Positions 11,401 to 19,652 of a stretch of 64,000 nucleotides of DNA are shown in pieces. The stretch is from positions 2,236,001 to 2,300,000 of the forward strand of contig NZ_CP157874.1 of the NCBI RefSeq assembly GCF_040214835.1. The letters are read 5' to 3'. Every line of letters starts with the position of its first letter. The stretch's first letter is position 1. Origin of the DNA: Pseudomonas asiatica (GTDB lineage: Bacteria > Pseudomonadota > Gammaproteobacteria > Pseudomonadales > Pseudomonadaceae). The position numbers and the translations under genes were made by a program. Under the pieces are notes generated by a model. It ran no database searches and was not told the DNA's origin. It saw only the letters and a list, made by a program, of their open reading frames with translations.

Positions 11401-13529
11401 CGACCATCGTCGATGCCGACGGCCTGAGCAATCCGCAGTTCACCTTCCAGTGGCAGTCCAACCGAGGGCTCGGCTGGGTCAACATTGCCGGCGCGATCAG
11501 CAGCACCTTTGTCCTTACCCAGGAACAGGTTGGGCAGAACATGCGGGTCTTGGTCAGCTATGTGGATGACATCGGGGTGCATGAAAGCATCGCCTCCGAC
11601 ATCCTCGACCCGGTCGCCAACGTCAACGATGCGCCTACCGGTGCCGTGCTGATCAGCGACACCACGCCAGCCCTGGGGCAGACGTTGACGGCGCTTACCG
11701 GCAGTATTGCCGACCTGGACGGGCTGGGGGCGTTCAGCTTCCAGTGGCAGCAAGGTACTGGCGGCATCTTCACCAACATCATTGGTGCCACTGCGGCCAC
11801 CTTCACCCCGGGCCTCGACCAGGGAGGCCAGCAACTGCAGGTGGTAGTGCGCTACACCGACGCCTTCGGCGCGCAGGAGTCACTCACCTCGGCGGCGACT
11901 GCTGCAGTGCCAGCCTTGACGCTGGTCGGCACCAATGGCGCCGATATCCTGATCGGGAGCGCAGGCAATGACGTGATCTCTGGCCTGGACGGTGCCGATC
12001 AACTGTTTGGCGGGCTTGGCAACGACATCCTCAACGGCGGGCTTGGCGCGGATGCCATGACCGGCGGTGGTGGCAACGATACCTTCGTGGTCGACAACGT
12101 CGGCGACACGGTGATCGAGGCGCTTAACGGTGGTGTCGACTTGGTGCAGACCAGCCTGGCCAGCTACACCCTGGGTGCCAATGTTGAAAACCTGACATAC
12201 ACCGGGGTGGGTAACTTCATCGGTACCGGTAACGCGCTGGACAACATCATCAGAGGAGGCTCTGGCAACGACTTGCTCAATGGCGGTGCGGGTGCCGACC
12301 GCCTGGTCGGGGGGCTCGGCAACGACATCTACGTGGTGGATAACGTCGGGGATGGGCTGATCGAGGTCACGGAGGGCGGTACGGATACTGTGCGTACCAC
12401 GCTAGCCAGCTACCGCATGACCAGCAACATCGAGAACCTGATTTATACCGGTGCGGGTAATTTCAACGGTACCGGTAACACGCTGGACAACATCATCTTC
12501 GGTGGCGCTGGCAACGACCTGCTCAATGGGGGGACGGGTGCCGACCGCTTGGTGGGTGGTCTCGGCAACGATATCTACGTGGTGGATAACGCCGGGGATG
12601 GGCTGATAGAGGCTGCTGGGGCCGGTACGGATACCGTGCGTACGACACTAGCCAGCTACCGCATGACCAGCAACATCGAGAACCTGACCTACACCGGAGT
12701 GGATAACTTCAGCGGTACCGGTAACACGCTGGATAACATCATCACTGGGGGGGCTGGCAACGACTTGCTCAATGGCGGGGTGGGTGCCGACCGCCTGGTA
12801 GGTGGTCTCGGAAACGACATCTACGTGGTGGATAATGCCGGGGATGGGCTGATCGAGGCTAATGGGGCTGGTACGGATACGGTGCGTACCTCATTATCCA
12901 GCTACCGCATGACCAGCAACATCGAGAACCTGACCTATACCGGGGCAGACAACTTCAGTGGTACCGGTAACACGCTGGACAACGTCATCACCGGAGGTGC
13001 CGGCAACGACCTGCTCAACGGTGGTGCGGGTAACGACCAACTGCTGGGTGGCATCGGTAACGATACCCTCAACGGTGGCGACGGCAACGATAGCCTCAAT
13101 GGTGGTCTGGGTGACGACATCCTCAACGGCGGCGCAGGCAGTGACACGCTGTTCGGCGATAATGGTAACGACATTCTGTCGGGCGGTAGTGGCAGTGACT
13201 TCCTCAACGGTGCGGCTGGCAACGACACGGTCAACGGCGGCGCGGGCGATGACACGATGATGGCCACTGATGGCAATGATGTCTTCCAGTTCGCCGCAGG
13301 CTTCGGCAATGACCTGATCATCAACTTCGACAGCGATGCGACGGGTGGGCAGGACCTGCTGGATATCACCGCCTTCAACATCACCGCGGCCACCTTTGCC
13401 GCCAACGTTACCATCGCCGATGACGGCGCGGACACGCTGGTCAGCATCGGTGCTACCGACTCCATCCGCCTGGTGGGAGTGGCGGATGCAACCACGGTGA
13501 CCGCAGCGGACTTCAACCTGTCGGTTTGA
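2451..13529 (+). CDS. Giant secreted RTX protein with two animal-type heme peroxidase domains
   Basis: A 3692-residue protein. Two homologous halves each begin with SDL-F-I-L-QI and carry an animal-type heme peroxidase domain: distal motif [12 protein letters not shown] (His161 and His1694) and proximal motif [16 protein letters not shown] (His550 and His2079), with NIARGRD downstream. Each peroxidase domain is followed by RTX nonapeptides (about residues 905-1090 and 2430-2610) and an Ig-like segment. Two more Ig-like segments and a long C-terminal RTX block (about 3163-3620) follow; the protein ends in hydrophobic FNLSV, like a type I secretion signal, and has no N-terminal signal peptide. 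Ten GxDGxxGTADD-like insertions are probable calcium sites. P. putida is known to have such a peroxidase (PP_2561-type). ATG 2451 has GAGG 9 bases upstream and is preferred to an upstream GTG at 2418. The adjacent exporter is its likely route out. Confidence 0.93.
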   Translation: MADFSKSDLEFILQQIFIAEAHADGASLTDLLPNSQVPFGLRTVDGSYNNLVTGQSEFGAADNSFLRLLSPSFSGDYAGTGTVTDSQPRTISNLIVDQTANNPAAVEANGGAAPVISPGIDGVFGTADDTEVFFIPNVSPDVGLTAGFNAWMTFFGQFFDHGLDLVTKSSTDFVFIPLQPDDPLFVEGSPTNFMVLPRAVRTAGADGVVGTADDGQTNTTSPFVDQSQTYSSHPSHQVFLREYTLNAAGDPVATGRLITNRDLGADGRFGTADDGNGESGGMATWAVVKAQARDLLGINLTDADVHSVPLLATDPYGNFVRGPNGMPQVVMRVSNGADGIAGTADDVTTLVEGNRDAPISLANAVSTGHGFLDDIAHNAAPVIVNGVLQADADTAVGNAQPVGPGGNNLTYDNELLDAHYIAGDGRVNENIGLTAVHHVFHSEHNRLVQQTKDTLLASGDLVFLNQWLIDDVAAIPTTPAEIAALVWDGERLFQAAKFGTEMQYQHLVFEEFARTIQPQIDEFLAPNGYDTSIDPAILAEFAHVVYRFGHSMLTETVDRFDPAFAPVNGDPQLGLIAAFLNPLAFAGSGATADEAAGAIIRGVTRQLGNEIDEFVTEALRNNLLGLPLDLPALNIARGRDTGIPTLNEARRDFYAMTGDSQLKPYISWADFADHLKHPASLINFIAAYGTHATITGADTEAAKRAAAVALVLGGDGAPADRLDFLNGTGAYANVTLVGADGVAGTADDITGVTVTGVDDIDFWVGGLAEQKMPFGGMLGSSFNFVFETQLEALQNGDRFYYLSRTAGMNFGTELENNSFAKLIMLNSDVTHLSNTVFLTPTFTLEVNQANQFTGLGVDGRADPTGGIMINGVEVVPLVIRDNPDTVGTDTNFLHYTGEDHVVLGGTSGNDIIISGDGDDTVYGDAGNDTLEGGAGNDAVLGGAGDDIITDSFGDNRLEGNDGNDVIVAGSMLVGGNLILGGNGQDFIITTEDISTTFGGQGDDFILGAKTNLPPTGNEGDDWIEKGTQDGAPGDNFAPLLGDEVIGNDIFVGGGGFDEMIGEGGDDIFVGSDAQDKMDGMSGFDWITNKNDQVGVTVDLTLAALAQPHGNAPNQNTGIFNPVGASPASILDRFAEVEGVSGSNFADVLKGDNVDAVTILNHGGATGSALTNVALIRGLQQFLADAGLPTTGFATGNIMLGGNGSDLIEGRGGDDLIDGDKWLNVRIAVYAPGDVNHTGPEIASFDSMVDMIPFMLDRTYNPGQLKAVREILPGTSTGGAAFDTAVFSGVQSEYTVTQNTKGTLDTSDDVWTVTDNVDGRDGVDTLLHIERLQFADSQRVLVEGLNAQPTGSPAITDGNGGAITVGDVLTVNVAGVLDADNISAGNPLGTLADRSVSYYWQFEATPGSGVFEDIILLPAGDLAFQSADGTTFKVSPDLAGLSLRVKAIYQDAHGTTEVLFSQPTTVVQPGAPVVPTPATPVADATAGGAGLHMVRSDLNFILDQIKIAEADANGADILSLLPNIRAPLGLRAVDGSNNNLMNLNGINNTQFGAADNVFPRLTDPVFNPAEGAPAGFFGPGSPAIPGSSYEQTSGPVFDSQPRTISNLVVDQTSNNPAAYATAYDPGADGVLNFGAVGNDDVLKDGVRIVASPGLDGQFGTADDHDVYLFENTAADAGLSAPFNAWMTFFGQFFDHGLDLVTKGGSGTIFIPLQPDDPLFVEGGSANFMVVTRATNLPGPDGILGNADDIHEHTNTTTPFVDQNQTYSSHPSHQVFLRGYLLTDDGPIATGRLITNRDLGADGRYGTADDTEIGGMATWKVVKAQARDVLGINLTDADVDNVPLLATDAYGNFIKGPNGFPMVIMKGADGIAGTADDQQVEGNPLAPIDLTNAVRTGHQFLADIAHNAVPVFSNGVLVPDADTDVGNAVPVNPQTGANLAYDNELLDAHYIAGDGRVNENIGLTAVHAIFHSEHNRLVAQTMDTVLDSGDLAFINEWLLNPITVLPADQAAIDALVWNGERLFQAAKFGTEMQYQHLVFEEFARTVQPRVDLFFAPTQVYDVDLDASIVAEFAHTVYRFGHSMLTETVDRFDVDFTVISDPASANPDQQLGLIAAFLNPLAYAASGVTPEDATSAIVRGVTRQAGNEIDEFVTEALRNNLLGLPLDLPAINIARGRDVGIPSLNAVRRDIYAQTGDTQLKPYTSWVDLVQHLKHPESLINFIAAYGTHSTITGATTLLEKRAAAMALVFGGDGAPTDRLDFLNSTGAYANVTLPGRDGVLGTADDLRAVTVTGVDAIDLWIGGLAEAKTPFGGMLGSTFNFVFENQMEKLQDGDRFYYLERTAGLSMNAELESNSFAKLIMANTSATHLPGLVFSDPGFYLEVDQSKQFNEGLGNLDPLGENGEQVVFRDSPLTAGPDTNYIRYAGAEHIVLGGTEGDDILVSSEGDDTVWGDGGNDRIEGGDGNDQLRGGAGDDIISDMGGDDNIQGGDGNDVLHGGNGVNLIIGGFGNDFIVTGEDASEAIGGQGNDFILGSKANEQDMGNEGDDWIEKGTSDGAPGDNFDPLGNDPIIGNDVFIGGNENDKFNGEGGDDIMVGSLGFGDRYIGGSGYDWATFKGLAQGVTADFSDRFFDVPPVPGSGASALVRFDIMEGLSGSAHGDFLRGDSETSATLPTNGANGSVLTNISLIDGLAGLLAAGATFYDGGNIILGGSGSDLIEGRGGDDILDGDKWLNVRISVRANSDGTGPEIASFDSMEPMVPLMLNGTYNPGQLVIVREILSGTDSYDTAVFSGVATDYSVVVDGNSVIVTDLVDGRDGVDRLTGIERLQFSDSAQASGVGTAVNAGPTGHLAILDAVTGLRNDTSVSGQLLRVSNVAVHDADNVSATNASGAINGPVAYYWQVETLPGSGVYEDITFVAAGEVSRATGATYRVTDDVAGLNIRVRAVYQDAKGTLEIVDSSANSAPTAGPTVTGLLVQNQTLTANTATIVDADGLSNPQFTFQWQSNRGLGWVNIAGAISSTFVLTQEQVGQNMRVLVSYVDDIGVHESIASDILDPVANVNDAPTGAVLISDTTPALGQTLTALTGSIADLDGLGAFSFQWQQGTGGIFTNIIGATAATFTPGLDQGGQQLQVVVRYTDAFGAQESLTSAATAAVPALTLVGTNGADILIGSAGNDVISGLDGADQLFGGLGNDILNGGLGADAMTGGGGNDTFVVDNVGDTVIEALNGGVDLVQTSLASYTLGANVENLTYTGVGNFIGTGNALDNIIRGGSGNDLLNGGAGADRLVGGLGNDIYVVDNVGDGLIEVTEGGTDTVRTTLASYRMTSNIENLIYTGAGNFNGTGNTLDNIIFGGAGNDLLNGGTGADRLVGGLGNDIYVVDNAGDGLIEAAGAGTDTVRTTLASYRMTSNIENLTYTGVDNFSGTGNTLDNIITGGAGNDLLNGGVGADRLVGGLGNDIYVVDNAGDGLIEANGAGTDTVRTSLSSYRMTSNIENLTYTGADNFSGTGNTLDNVITGGAGNDLLNGGAGNDQLLGGIGNDTLNGGDGNDSLNGGLGDDILNGGAGSDTLFGDNGNDILSGGSGSDFLNGAAGNDTVNGGAGDDTMMATDGNDVFQFAAGFGNDLIINFDSDATGGQDLLDITAFNITAATFAANVTIADDGADTLVSIGATDSIRLVGVADATTVTAADFNLSV
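12024..13007 (+). repeat. Four tandem 246-bp units inside the RTX peroxidase gene
   Basis: The units start at 12024, 12270, 12516 and 12762, exactly 246 bp (82 codons) apart. Each encodes a [16 protein letters not shown] RTX turn, a [12 protein letters not shown] strand segment and a [10 protein letters not shown] segment. The first unit is more diverged; the last three are nearly identical at protein level with scattered synonymous changes. This is typical of RTX adhesin-like repeats and prone to copy-number change. Confidence 0.9.
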
Positions 13530-13563
13530 GGAACCGAAGGAAAAGCTGTTGGCTTGAAATGCA

Positions 13564-13660
13564 CGGGCTGCTGCGCGGCCCATCGCGACACAAGGCCGCT
13601 CCTACAGGAGATCCCCTGTAGGAGCGGCCTTGTGTCGCGATGGGCCGCAAAGCGGCCCCA
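13564..13660. repeat. REPIN (inverted pair of REP elements)
   Basis: Two inverted REP copies joined by a short spacer: CATCGCGACACAAGGCCGCTC on one arm and its complement on the other, each with a GGGCCGC/GCGGCCC hairpin head. It sits between the convergent ends of the peroxidase gene and ttdB and could also stop transcription from both sides. Confidence 0.9.
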
Positions 13661-13672
13661 TGTCGCACGCAG

Positions 13673-14281
13673 TTACTTGATGAACCGCACCTGGCTGTTG
13701 ATCTTCTTGATCACCGCCCCCTTGCGTTCGTTGAACCGGGCCTTGTTCTGCTCGAACAGGTTGTTGCCCTTGGTGTCGATGGAGATGATCAACGGGCCGA
13801 ACTCGCGCACGCGGTTCACCCATAGCGTCTCCGGCATGCCCAGGTCCTGCCATTCCGCACGCTCGATCTCTTCCACCTGGGTCGCCGCCAGCACCGCGCA
13901 ACCGCCCGGGAACACTGCATGCACTGCCTTGTTCTCCAGGCAACCGGTCGTGGTCTCCGGGCCCATGCCGCCTTTACCGACGATCAGCTTGACGCCGGTC
14001 TGCTCGATGAACTGCTTCTCGAACTTTTCCATGCGCATGCTGGTGGTCGGGCCAATGGAGACCATCTCGAAGCTGCCATCGTCCTTCTTCCTGACGATGG
14101 GGCCTGCGTGGAAAATCGCGCCGCCACGCAAGTCGACCGGCAGCTCGCGGCCCAGCTCGATGAGCCGGCGGTGGGCAACGTCACGGCAGGTCACCAGTTG
14201 GCCGGTGAGGTAGACCACATCGCCCACGTTGAGGTTGGCCAGGTCTTCGTCGCTGATAGGTGTGCTCAGGATCTTTTTCAC
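13673..14281 (-). CDS. ttdB: L(+)-tartrate dehydratase, beta subunit
   Basis: A 202-residue protein, the usual length of TtdB (E. coli about 201). It carries the small-domain motifs of class I fumarase/tartrate dehydratase: [46 protein letters not shown] and [16 protein letters not shown]. With TtdA it forms the iron-sulfur enzyme that dehydrates L(+)-tartrate to oxaloacetate in the cytoplasm. Its start overlaps the ttdA stop by 4 bases, so the two are translationally coupled. The close match to E. coli TtdB favours tartrate over fumarate as substrate, but two-subunit class I fumarases are near relatives and specificity is inferred. Confidence 0.92.
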   Translation of the reverse strand: MKKILSTPISDEDLANLNVGDVVYLTGQLVTCRDVAHRRLIELGRELPVDLRGGAIFHAGPIVRKKDDGSFEMVSIGPTTSMRMEKFEKQFIEQTGVKLIVGKGGMGPETTTGCLENKAVHAVFPGGCAVLAATQVEEIERAEWQDLGMPETLWVNRVREFGPLIISIDTKGNNLFEQNKARFNERKGAVIKKINSQVRFIK

Positions 14282-15177
14282 AGTACTACCCCTTCGTGCG
14301 AGAGGATGTCGTAGGACAGGTCGGCGTTGATGCGGATCTTGCCGCGGCGGTGCGCCCAGCAGCCGGTGGACACCGCCACACCGATGGTGGACGGGTGGCG
14401 GGCCGAAGACTCGATGTTCACGCCCATCACGCTGCTGTTGCCGGTCAGGCCCTGCGGGCCGATGCCGATTTCGTTGAGGCCTTCCTCCAGCAGCTTTTCC
14501 ATCATCGCCGCGCTTTCGTTGGGGTGGCTGGAGTCCACTTCGCGCAGGATGGCCTTCTTCGACAGGCGTGCCGCCGTCTCCACCGAGGTCGATACCCCTA
14601 CACCCACCAGCAGTGGCGGGCAGGCGTTGACACCGCGCGAGGTAATGACATCGAAGACGAACTCGGTCACCCCTTCATAGCCTTGCCCCGGCATCAGTAC
14701 CTTGGCCGAGCCCGGCAGGGTGCAGCCGCCGCCGGCCATGTACACGTCGACGATGGCGTAGTCGGCATCGGGGATGATTTCCCAGTCCAGCCACGGGATC
14801 TTCGAGCCGGTGTTGGTGCCGGTGTTCTTCTCGATGAAGGTTTCCACCGCATTGTGGCGCAGCGGCCCCTGGATGGTGGCTTCCCTGGTGGCGTTCTCGA
14901 GGATGCCTTCCATCTCGCCCAGCAGCGGGAAGCGCGCGCCCGCCGAGACGAAGTACTGGATGACGCCGGTGTCCTGGCAGCTGGGCCGGTTGAGCTTGTC
15001 GGCGTATTCCTGGTTGTCGGCCATCGAGTCGTACACGGCGATGGCCAGCGGGTTGGTTTCGGCGGCGCGCAACTTGGCGGTCTTTTCCTTGACGTCGCGG
15101 GGCAGGCGCTTGCCGATATAGGCGGTGAACTTGGCCATCACGTCGGTAAGCGATGACACGGCTGTTTCTTTGTCCAT
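14278..15177 (-). CDS. ttdA: L(+)-tartrate dehydratase, alpha subunit
   Basis: A 299-residue catalytic subunit of class I hydro-lyases. Cysteines expected to bind the [4Fe-4S] cluster appear in [19 protein letters not shown] and [30 protein letters not shown] and [18 protein letters not shown] also match E. coli TtdA closely. ATG 15175-15177 has GAGG 8 bases upstream. It lies 54 bases after dctA and overlaps ttdB by 4 bases, giving an operon dctA-ttdA-ttdB for uptake and dehydration of tartrate. The divergent LysR gene is a TtdR homologue, which strengthens the tartrate assignment. Confidence 0.93.
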   Translation of the reverse strand: MDKETAVSSLTDVMAKFTAYIGKRLPRDVKEKTAKLRAAETNPLAIAVYDSMADNQEYADKLNRPSCQDTGVIQYFVSAGARFPLLGEMEGILENATREATIQGPLRHNAVETFIEKNTGTNTGSKIPWLDWEIIPDADYAIVDVYMAGGGCTLPGSAKVLMPGQGYEGVTEFVFDVITSRGVNACPPLLVGVGVSTSVETAARLSKKAILREVDSSHPNESAAMMEKLLEEGLNEIGIGPQGLTGNSSVMGVNIESSARHPSTIGVAVSTGCWAHRRGKIRINADLSYDILSHEGVVL

Positions 15178-15231
15178 GATTATTTCCTCACTGCATCACA
15201 AGGCGGGTTCTTTTTGCTGTTTTTCGAAAGG

Positions 15232-16569
15232 TCAGGGTGCGGGTGTGCCGGCCTCCATGCGTGCAAGGGCAGGGTGCGGCGCAGCAGCCTCGGGTTCGGG
15301 GTCGGCCGGCAGCTGGCCTTCCAGGGCCTGGGCCATGCGCTGCTTGTCCAGCGCACCCACCCAGTTGGCGATGGCCACGGTGCCGACCGCGTTGCCGATG
15401 GTGTTGGTGATGGCCCGGGCTTCGGACATGAAGCGGTCCACGCCCAGCAGCAGGACCATGCCGGCCACCGGGATGTTGTCCATGGTCGCCAGGGTCGCGG
15501 CCAGGGTGATGAAGCCCGAGCCGGTTACGCCTGCAGAGCCTTTGGAGGTGAGCAGCAGCACACCCAGCACGATCAGTTGGTCCATCAGGGTCAACGGTGT
15601 GTTGGTGGCCTGGGCGATGAAGATGGCGGCCATGGTGTAGTAGATGCACTGGCCGTCCGGGTTGAAGGTAAGGCCCGAGGGGATCACCAGGCCGACCACA
15701 GGCTTGGACACGCCAACCTTTTCCAGCTTGTTCATCAGTTGCGGTACCACCGACTCGGATGAGCTGGTACCCAGTACCGTGAACAGTTCTTCCTTGAGGT
15801 ACTTGAGGAACTTCCACAGGTTGAAGCCGCACAGCCGGGCAATGGCGCCCAGCACCACCACCACGAACAGGAAGCAGGTCAGGTACATGGTCGCCATCAG
15901 CTTGCCCAGCGAAACGATCGAGCCCAGCCCGTACTTGCCTACGGTGAAGGCCATGGCTCCGCAGGCGGCCAGCGGTGCCACGCGCATGATCATGCCGACG
16001 ATGAAGAACATGCCGTGGGAGAACGCTTCGAGCACATCCACCATCGGCTTGCCGCGCGGGCCCAGGTGGGAGAGGGCGATGCCGAACAGGGTGCTGAACA
16101 GCAGAATCGGCAGGATCTCGTTCTTGGCGAAGGCATCGGTCACGCTGCCGGGTATCACATGCAGCAGGAAATCGATGAAGCCGCCGCTGTTGCCGGCTGC
16201 CGCGGCGGTGTAGGTGGAGATGCTCTTGGCATCCAGGGTGGCAGGGTCGACGTTCATGCCCTGGCCGGGCTGCACGATGTTGACCACCACCAGCCCCAGT
16301 ACCAGGGCAAAGGTGGACAGCACTTCGAAGTAGATCAGCGCGCGCACGCCGACGCGGCCGAGTTCCTTCATGTTTTCCATCTTGGCGATGCCCAGCACCA
16401 CCGTGGCGAAGATGATCGGGGCGAAGACCATCTTGATCAGTTTGATGAAGGCATCACCAATGGGCTTCAGGTCAGCGCCAACCTGTGGCCAGAACACCCC
16501 GATCAGCACCCCGAGGGTTACGCCGATCAATACCTGTACGTAGAGCTTGCCGAACAATCGCTTGGCCAT
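15232..16569 (-). CDS. dctA: C4-dicarboxylate:cation symporter, DctA type
   Basis: A 445-residue inner-membrane transporter of the dicarboxylate/amino acid:cation symporter (DAACS) family. Hallmarks are the serine-rich re-entrant loop [13 protein letters not shown], the [14 protein letters not shown] region and [18 protein letters not shown] 16567-16569 is chosen because GGAGAC lies just upstream and the protein then begins [13 protein letters not shown] like other DctA proteins; longer upstream translation looks non-coding. As first gene of the ttd operon it probably imports tartrate, perhaps with succinate, malate and fumarate. E. coli uses an unrelated transporter (TtdT) at this locus, so the partner here is different. 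Confidence 0.92.
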   Translation of the reverse strand: MAKRLFGKLYVQVLIGVTLGVLIGVFWPQVGADLKPIGDAFIKLIKMVFAPIIFATVVLGIAKMENMKELGRVGVRALIYFEVLSTFALVLGLVVVNIVQPGQGMNVDPATLDAKSISTYTAAAAGNSGGFIDFLLHVIPGSVTDAFAKNEILPILLFSTLFGIALSHLGPRGKPMVDVLEAFSHGMFFIVGMIMRVAPLAACGAMAFTVGKYGLGSIVSLGKLMATMYLTCFLFVVVVLGAIARLCGFNLWKFLKYLKEELFTVLGTSSSESVVPQLMNKLEKVGVSKPVVGLVIPSGLTFNPDGQCIYYTMAAIFIAQATNTPLTLMDQLIVLGVLLLTSKGSAGVTGSGFITLAATLATMDNIPVAGMVLLLGVDRFMSEARAITNTIGNAVGTVAIANWVGALDKQRMAQALEGQLPADPEPEAAAPHPALARMEAGTPAP

Positions 16570-16726
16570 TGCCGTCTCCGAATTATTGTTGTGAGTCGGA
16601 TTTATCTGGCGGCCGGGCTGCTCGTGAGGGGTGCAGGTCACACCTGGCCTTGGCGGCCGAAGAGCCCAGCTTTCTTGTGGTTAATCACGCAGGGCAAAAG
16701 GTAATGGTTTTTCAAAAATGCTGTAA

Positions 16727-16749
16727 TACAATGAAATTCAACTCATTGT
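16727..16749. promoter_or_regulatory. Candidate LysR-type operator between dctA-ttdAB and ttdR
   Basis: ACAATGA-N8-TCATTGT (16728-16749) is a perfect inverted repeat with 7-bp arms, the size of a LysR-family recognition site. It overlaps a TACAAT -10-like box (16727-16732) facing the regulator gene, 17 bases before its start codon, so binding would fit autorepression and activation of the divergent dctA operon. The repeat is seen in the sequence; the role is inferred. Confidence 0.5.
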
Positions 16750-16765
16750 TTCCCTCAGGTTAATT

Positions 16766-17677
16766 ATGAATCCGGTATCGGAGCTGGCGTTCTTCACCCA
16801 GCTGATCAGGGTGGGTAGCCTGGCGGGCACTGCTCGCGAACTGAACCTGACCCCGCCAGCGGTCTCCAAGCGCCTGGCCCAGCTGGAACAGCGCCTGGGC
16901 GTGCGCCTGCTCAACCGCACCACACGCAGCATCAGCCTTACCGCCGAAGGCGAGACTTACCTGGTGAATGCCAAGCGCATACTGGGCGAGATCGAGGAAA
17001 TGGAGCGGCAGGTGTCCAGCAGCCGCGCCGAGCCCAAGGGCTTGCTGCGGGTCAATGCGCCGCTGGGCTTTGGCCGTACCCACGTGGGGCCGGCGGTGTC
17101 ATCGTTTGCCAAGCGCTACCCCGAGGTGGAGGTGCAACTGCACCTGACCGACCGCCCCATTGCCCTGCCGAACGATGCCATCGACGTGGCCATCCGCTTT
17201 GGCGAGTTGCCCGACTCGCGGCTGATCGCCCGCAAGATCGCGGCCAACCGCCGCCGATTGTGCGCATCGCCCGGTTACCTGGAAGCCCACGGTACCCCCG
17301 AATCGCCAAAGGACCTGGCCAGCCACAACTGCATCGTGTTGCGCCAGAACGACGCCGCGTTCGGTATCTGGCGGCTCAGCCGCGGCAAGCAGAGCGAGTC
17401 GGTGAAGGTGCATGGCAGCCTCAGCACCAACGATGGCGAGGTCGCCCTGAACTGGGCGCTGGACGGGCAGGGCATCCTGCTGCGGGCCGAGTGGAACCTG
17501 GCCGACCACCTGCGCAGCGGGCGCCTGGTGGAGGTGCTGGGCGATTACCACACGCCGCCTGCGGATATCTATGCGGTGTACCTGGAACGCCTGAACCTGT
17601 CGGCCAAGGTGTCGTGCTTCGTCGAGCACCTGAGGGCATTCTTCCGCCAGGGGGACAGCCTGGCAGCGTGGCATTGA
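16766..17677 (+). CDS. LysR-family regulator, TtdR-like
   Basis: A 303-residue LysR-type transcription factor. Residues 1-60 form the winged helix-turn-helix (GSLAGTARELNLTPPAVSKRL, then LLNRTTRSISLT) and about 90-295 the LysR substrate-binding domain. The C-terminal stretch (GEVALNWALDGQGILLRAEW) matches E. coli TtdR, activator of the tartrate dehydratase operon. It is divergent from dctA-ttdAB across a gap with a 22-bp inverted repeat, so it most likely senses tartrate and controls that operon. It belongs to the large group with R-T-T-R in the wing, so other hydroxy-acids cannot be ruled out. Confidence 0.88.
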   Translation: MNPVSELAFFTQLIRVGSLAGTARELNLTPPAVSKRLAQLEQRLGVRLLNRTTRSISLTAEGETYLVNAKRILGEIEEMERQVSSSRAEPKGLLRVNAPLGFGRTHVGPAVSSFAKRYPEVEVQLHLTDRPIALPNDAIDVAIRFGELPDSRLIARKIAANRRRLCASPGYLEAHGTPESPKDLASHNCIVLRQNDAAFGIWRLSRGKQSESVKVHGSLSTNDGEVALNWALDGQGILLRAEWNLADHLRSGRLVEVLGDYHTPPADIYAVYLERLNLSAKVSCFVEHLRAFFRQGDSLAAWH

Positions 17678-17738
17678 GGCCTTTACCACAGGCGATCGCG
17701 TTATACTCCGCGCCTTTGCCCATGCCCGGAATCCGCCC

Positions 17739-18224
17739 ATGCGCCAGGTTTTGCTCATTGTCGATGTCCAGTCCACCTTCAGCCCGCCCGAGTGGCTGGT
17801 CGATGGCCTGCGCCGGTTGTCGGCGAACATCCCCACCATCGCCTCGGTCGAGTTGCACGACGAACAGGTCACGCCGTTCGAGCGCCAGCTTGGCTGGCAC
17901 CCGGCGGCCGAGGACGACAGCCTGGTCGAGGCCGACCAGGTGTTCGTCAAGCATGGCTACGGGCAGAGCGCCGAGGCTATCGACTACATCAAGAAATTGG
18001 GTGTGGAGCGCGTGCTGGTATGTGGGTTGCAGACCGAAACCTGTGTGCTGGCCGCCGGTTTCGCCCTGTTCGATGCGGGGCTGATGCCCACCCTGGTCAC
18101 CGACATGACGGTAGGCTCTTCGCTCGACAGGTCGGGCAAGCTGGGCATCGACCTGTGGAAGCATCACTTCCGCCAGGTCACCACCTCGGCCGAGGTGCTC
18201 GCCGAAGTGGCTGTACCAGGCTAG
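17739..18224 (+). CDS. Cysteine hydrolase, isochorismatase-like family
   Basis: A 161-residue single-domain protein with the family triad in place: Asp9 (LLIVDVQ), Lys71 (VFVKHGYG) and Cys102 (LQTETCVLAAG). Members hydrolyse amides or vinyl ethers (nicotinamide, isochorismate, N-carbamoyl compounds); the substrate here cannot be told. It is shorter than most nicotinamidases and resembles the small YcaC/isochorismatase-like subgroup. A TATACT -10-like box lies at 17702-17707. Its position after the LysR gene with 61 bases between them suggests its own promoter. Confidence 0.85.
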   Translation: MRQVLLIVDVQSTFSPPEWLVDGLRRLSANIPTIASVELHDEQVTPFERQLGWHPAAEDDSLVEADQVFVKHGYGQSAEAIDYIKKLGVERVLVCGLQTETCVLAAGFALFDAGLMPTLVTDMTVGSSLDRSGKLGIDLWKHHFRQVTTSAEVLAEVAVPG

Positions 18225-18240
18225 CGCTTGCAGGCCCATT

Positions 18241-18440
18241 CTCATAGAACTGCACTAACTCATTGAATTAGCAGGGACCCTGTGGGAGCGGCTTTAGCCG
18301 CGAACACCGGCGCAGCCGGTGCCATGCACCGCGTTGGATTCTTCGCGGCTAAAGCCGCTCCCACAGGGTACGAGGATCGCTTGCGAATTCAGTTATCTGT
18401 GCGACAGCGCAGCCCAAAGGGCTGGGTAATCTCCCACAGG
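18241..18440. repeat. REPIN-containing repeat unit, copy A of a 200-bp inverted pair
   Basis: The unit runs CTCATAGAAC...CATTGAATTAGCAGGG, then a REPIN with GGAGCGGCTTTAGCCGCGAA and its complement, then TACGAGGATCGCTTGCGAATTC and a tail ending near CTCCCACAGG. It recurs almost base for base in reverse orientation at 28251-28450. The 18225-18733 gap holds only this unit and two related ones; no gene is seen. Confidence 0.9.
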
Positions 18441-18471
18441 TTAAAGCATGGTCTTATCGGGCCGTGGTGAT

Positions 18472-18517
18472 CGTGTGGGAGCGGCCTTGCGTCGCGAAAG
18501 GGCTGCGTAGCGGCCCC
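18472..18517. repeat. Single REP element
   Basis: GTGTGGGAGCGGCCTTGCGTCGCG followed by GGGCTGCGTAGCGGCCCC: a lone REP arm with its hairpin head, of the same type as the arms of the REPINs elsewhere in the window. Confidence 0.8.
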
Positions 18518-18555
18518 AGGATCTCGGCATCACAGCCGAAATTGCCGGGGCCGCC

Positions 18556-18702
18556 TCTCATAGAACAACACATAACTCATTGAGTTGGCAGTGACCTTGT
18601 GGGAGCGGGCGTGTCGAGGCGTCGAACCGCCGCGAACACCGGCGGAGCCGGTGCCAGGCACCGCGTTGGATTCTTCGCGGGCACGCCCGCTCCCACAGGG
18701 GA
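18556..18702. repeat. REPIN unit, diverged relative of the 18241 repeat
   Basis: It has the same leader (CTCATAGAACA...AACTCATTGAGTTGGCAG) and central CACCGCGTTGGATTCTTCGCG as the repeats at 18241 and 28251, but the arms read GGAGCGGGCGTG and CACGCCCGCTCC instead of GGAGCGGCTTTAGCC. It lies in direct orientation 315 bases after copy A. Confidence 0.85.
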
Positions 18703-18733
18703 ACACCTACATGCGAACTTGCAAGGACAGGCC

Positions 18734-19432
18734 TCAGGCCACATCCACCAGCACGATCTCGCTGTCCTCGATGGCGGTCACCCGCAGCACCTCCTCCTGC
18801 TCGATCGCCACGCCATCGCGCGCCTTGGCACGCAGCCCGTTGACCTCCACCAGCCCCTTGGCCGGCACCAGGTAGCCCCGGCGTGCGGCATCGAAGCGGT
18901 ACTCGGCAGTTTCGCCGGCACGCAGGGTGGCAGCCACCAACCGCGCATCGGTGCGGATCTGCAGGCTGTCCTCATCGCCCGCACGGCCGCTGGCCAGGGT
19001 CACGAAGCCTTCGCCACGCTCACCTTTGGGGAACGGCCGGCTACCCCACTGCGGTGCTTCGCCAGTGCGCTCCGGCACGATCCAGATCTGGAAAATACGC
19101 GTGTCGACGTCTTCCAGGTTGTACTCGCTGTGCACGATGCCGGTACCGGCGCTCATCACCTGCACATCTCCGGCTTCGGTACGGCCTTTGTTACCCAGGC
19201 TGTCCTGGTGGCTGATCGCGCCTTCACGCACATAGGTGATGATTTCCATGTCGCGGTGCGGGTGCGGCGGGAAGCCGCTGCCGGCAGCGATCAGGTCGTC
19301 GTTCCACACCCGCAGGTTGCCCCAGTGCATGCGCGCCGGGTCGTAGTACTCGGCAAACGAGAAATGATGGTGGGCGTCGAGCCAGCCGTGGTTGGCGTGG
19401 CCGAGGCTTTCGAACGGTCGCAGTTGCAGCAT
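18734..19432 (-). CDS. Pirin family protein (YhhW-like quercetinase fold)
   Basis: A 232-residue bicupin. The N-terminal cupin carries the metal ligands His57 and His59 (PPHPHRDMEI), His101 and Glu103 (GIVHSEYN), the same numbering as E. coli YhhW, which has quercetin 2,3-dioxygenase activity in vitro. The C-terminal cupin lacks ligands, as usual. Physiological role is unclear; pirins also act as redox-responsive partners of other proteins. It is divergent from the helicase gene with about 220 AT-rich bases between. Confidence 0.9.
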   Translation of the reverse strand: MLQLRPFESLGHANHGWLDAHHHFSFAEYYDPARMHWGNLRVWNDDLIAAGSGFPPHPHRDMEIITYVREGAISHQDSLGNKGRTEAGDVQVMSAGTGIVHSEYNLEDVDTRIFQIWIVPERTGEAPQWGSRPFPKGERGEGFVTLASGRAGDEDSLQIRTDARLVAATLRAGETAEYRFDAARRGYLVPAKGLVEVNGLRAKARDGVAIEQEEVLRVTAIEDSEIVLVDVA

Positions 19433-19652
19433 GGTCGTGCTCCTCGAATCAGTGGAATGAGACCATGATGCGTCAAAGAAGCATCGAAAATAAGCGTAAA
19501 TATCGGCTTAAAATAATCAGTAAAATAGATTGATAGCGATGGAGTGTTTTATCCGCTTCATCGCCTAATCCACTGATCTGCAAGCATTCGCTGGCGATTT
19601 TTTGTCGATGCGGCGAACATGCCCGCTGATTTTGTTTTTCAACGGAGTGACC

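Noticed and set aside
7974..11834. Two more long minus-strand frames within the peroxidase gene
   Set aside because: Mirror translations of repetitive RTX and peroxidase coding sequence with no recognisable motif.
13673..15177. Fumarase class I (two-subunit) instead of tartrate dehydratase
   Set aside because: Sequence follows E. coli TtdA/TtdB closely and the divergent regulator is TtdR-like, so tartrate was preferred, though substrate overlap is possible.
18282..18470. Short frames in the REPIN repeats starting MGAALAANTGAAG
   Set aside because: They occur in each repeat copy because the repeat is conserved at DNA level; no ribosome site and no codon bias.
18225..18733. Possible CRISPR-like array because of repeated palindromes
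   Set aside because: Repeats are inverted REP pairs of unequal spacing with no unique-spacer pattern and no cas genes.
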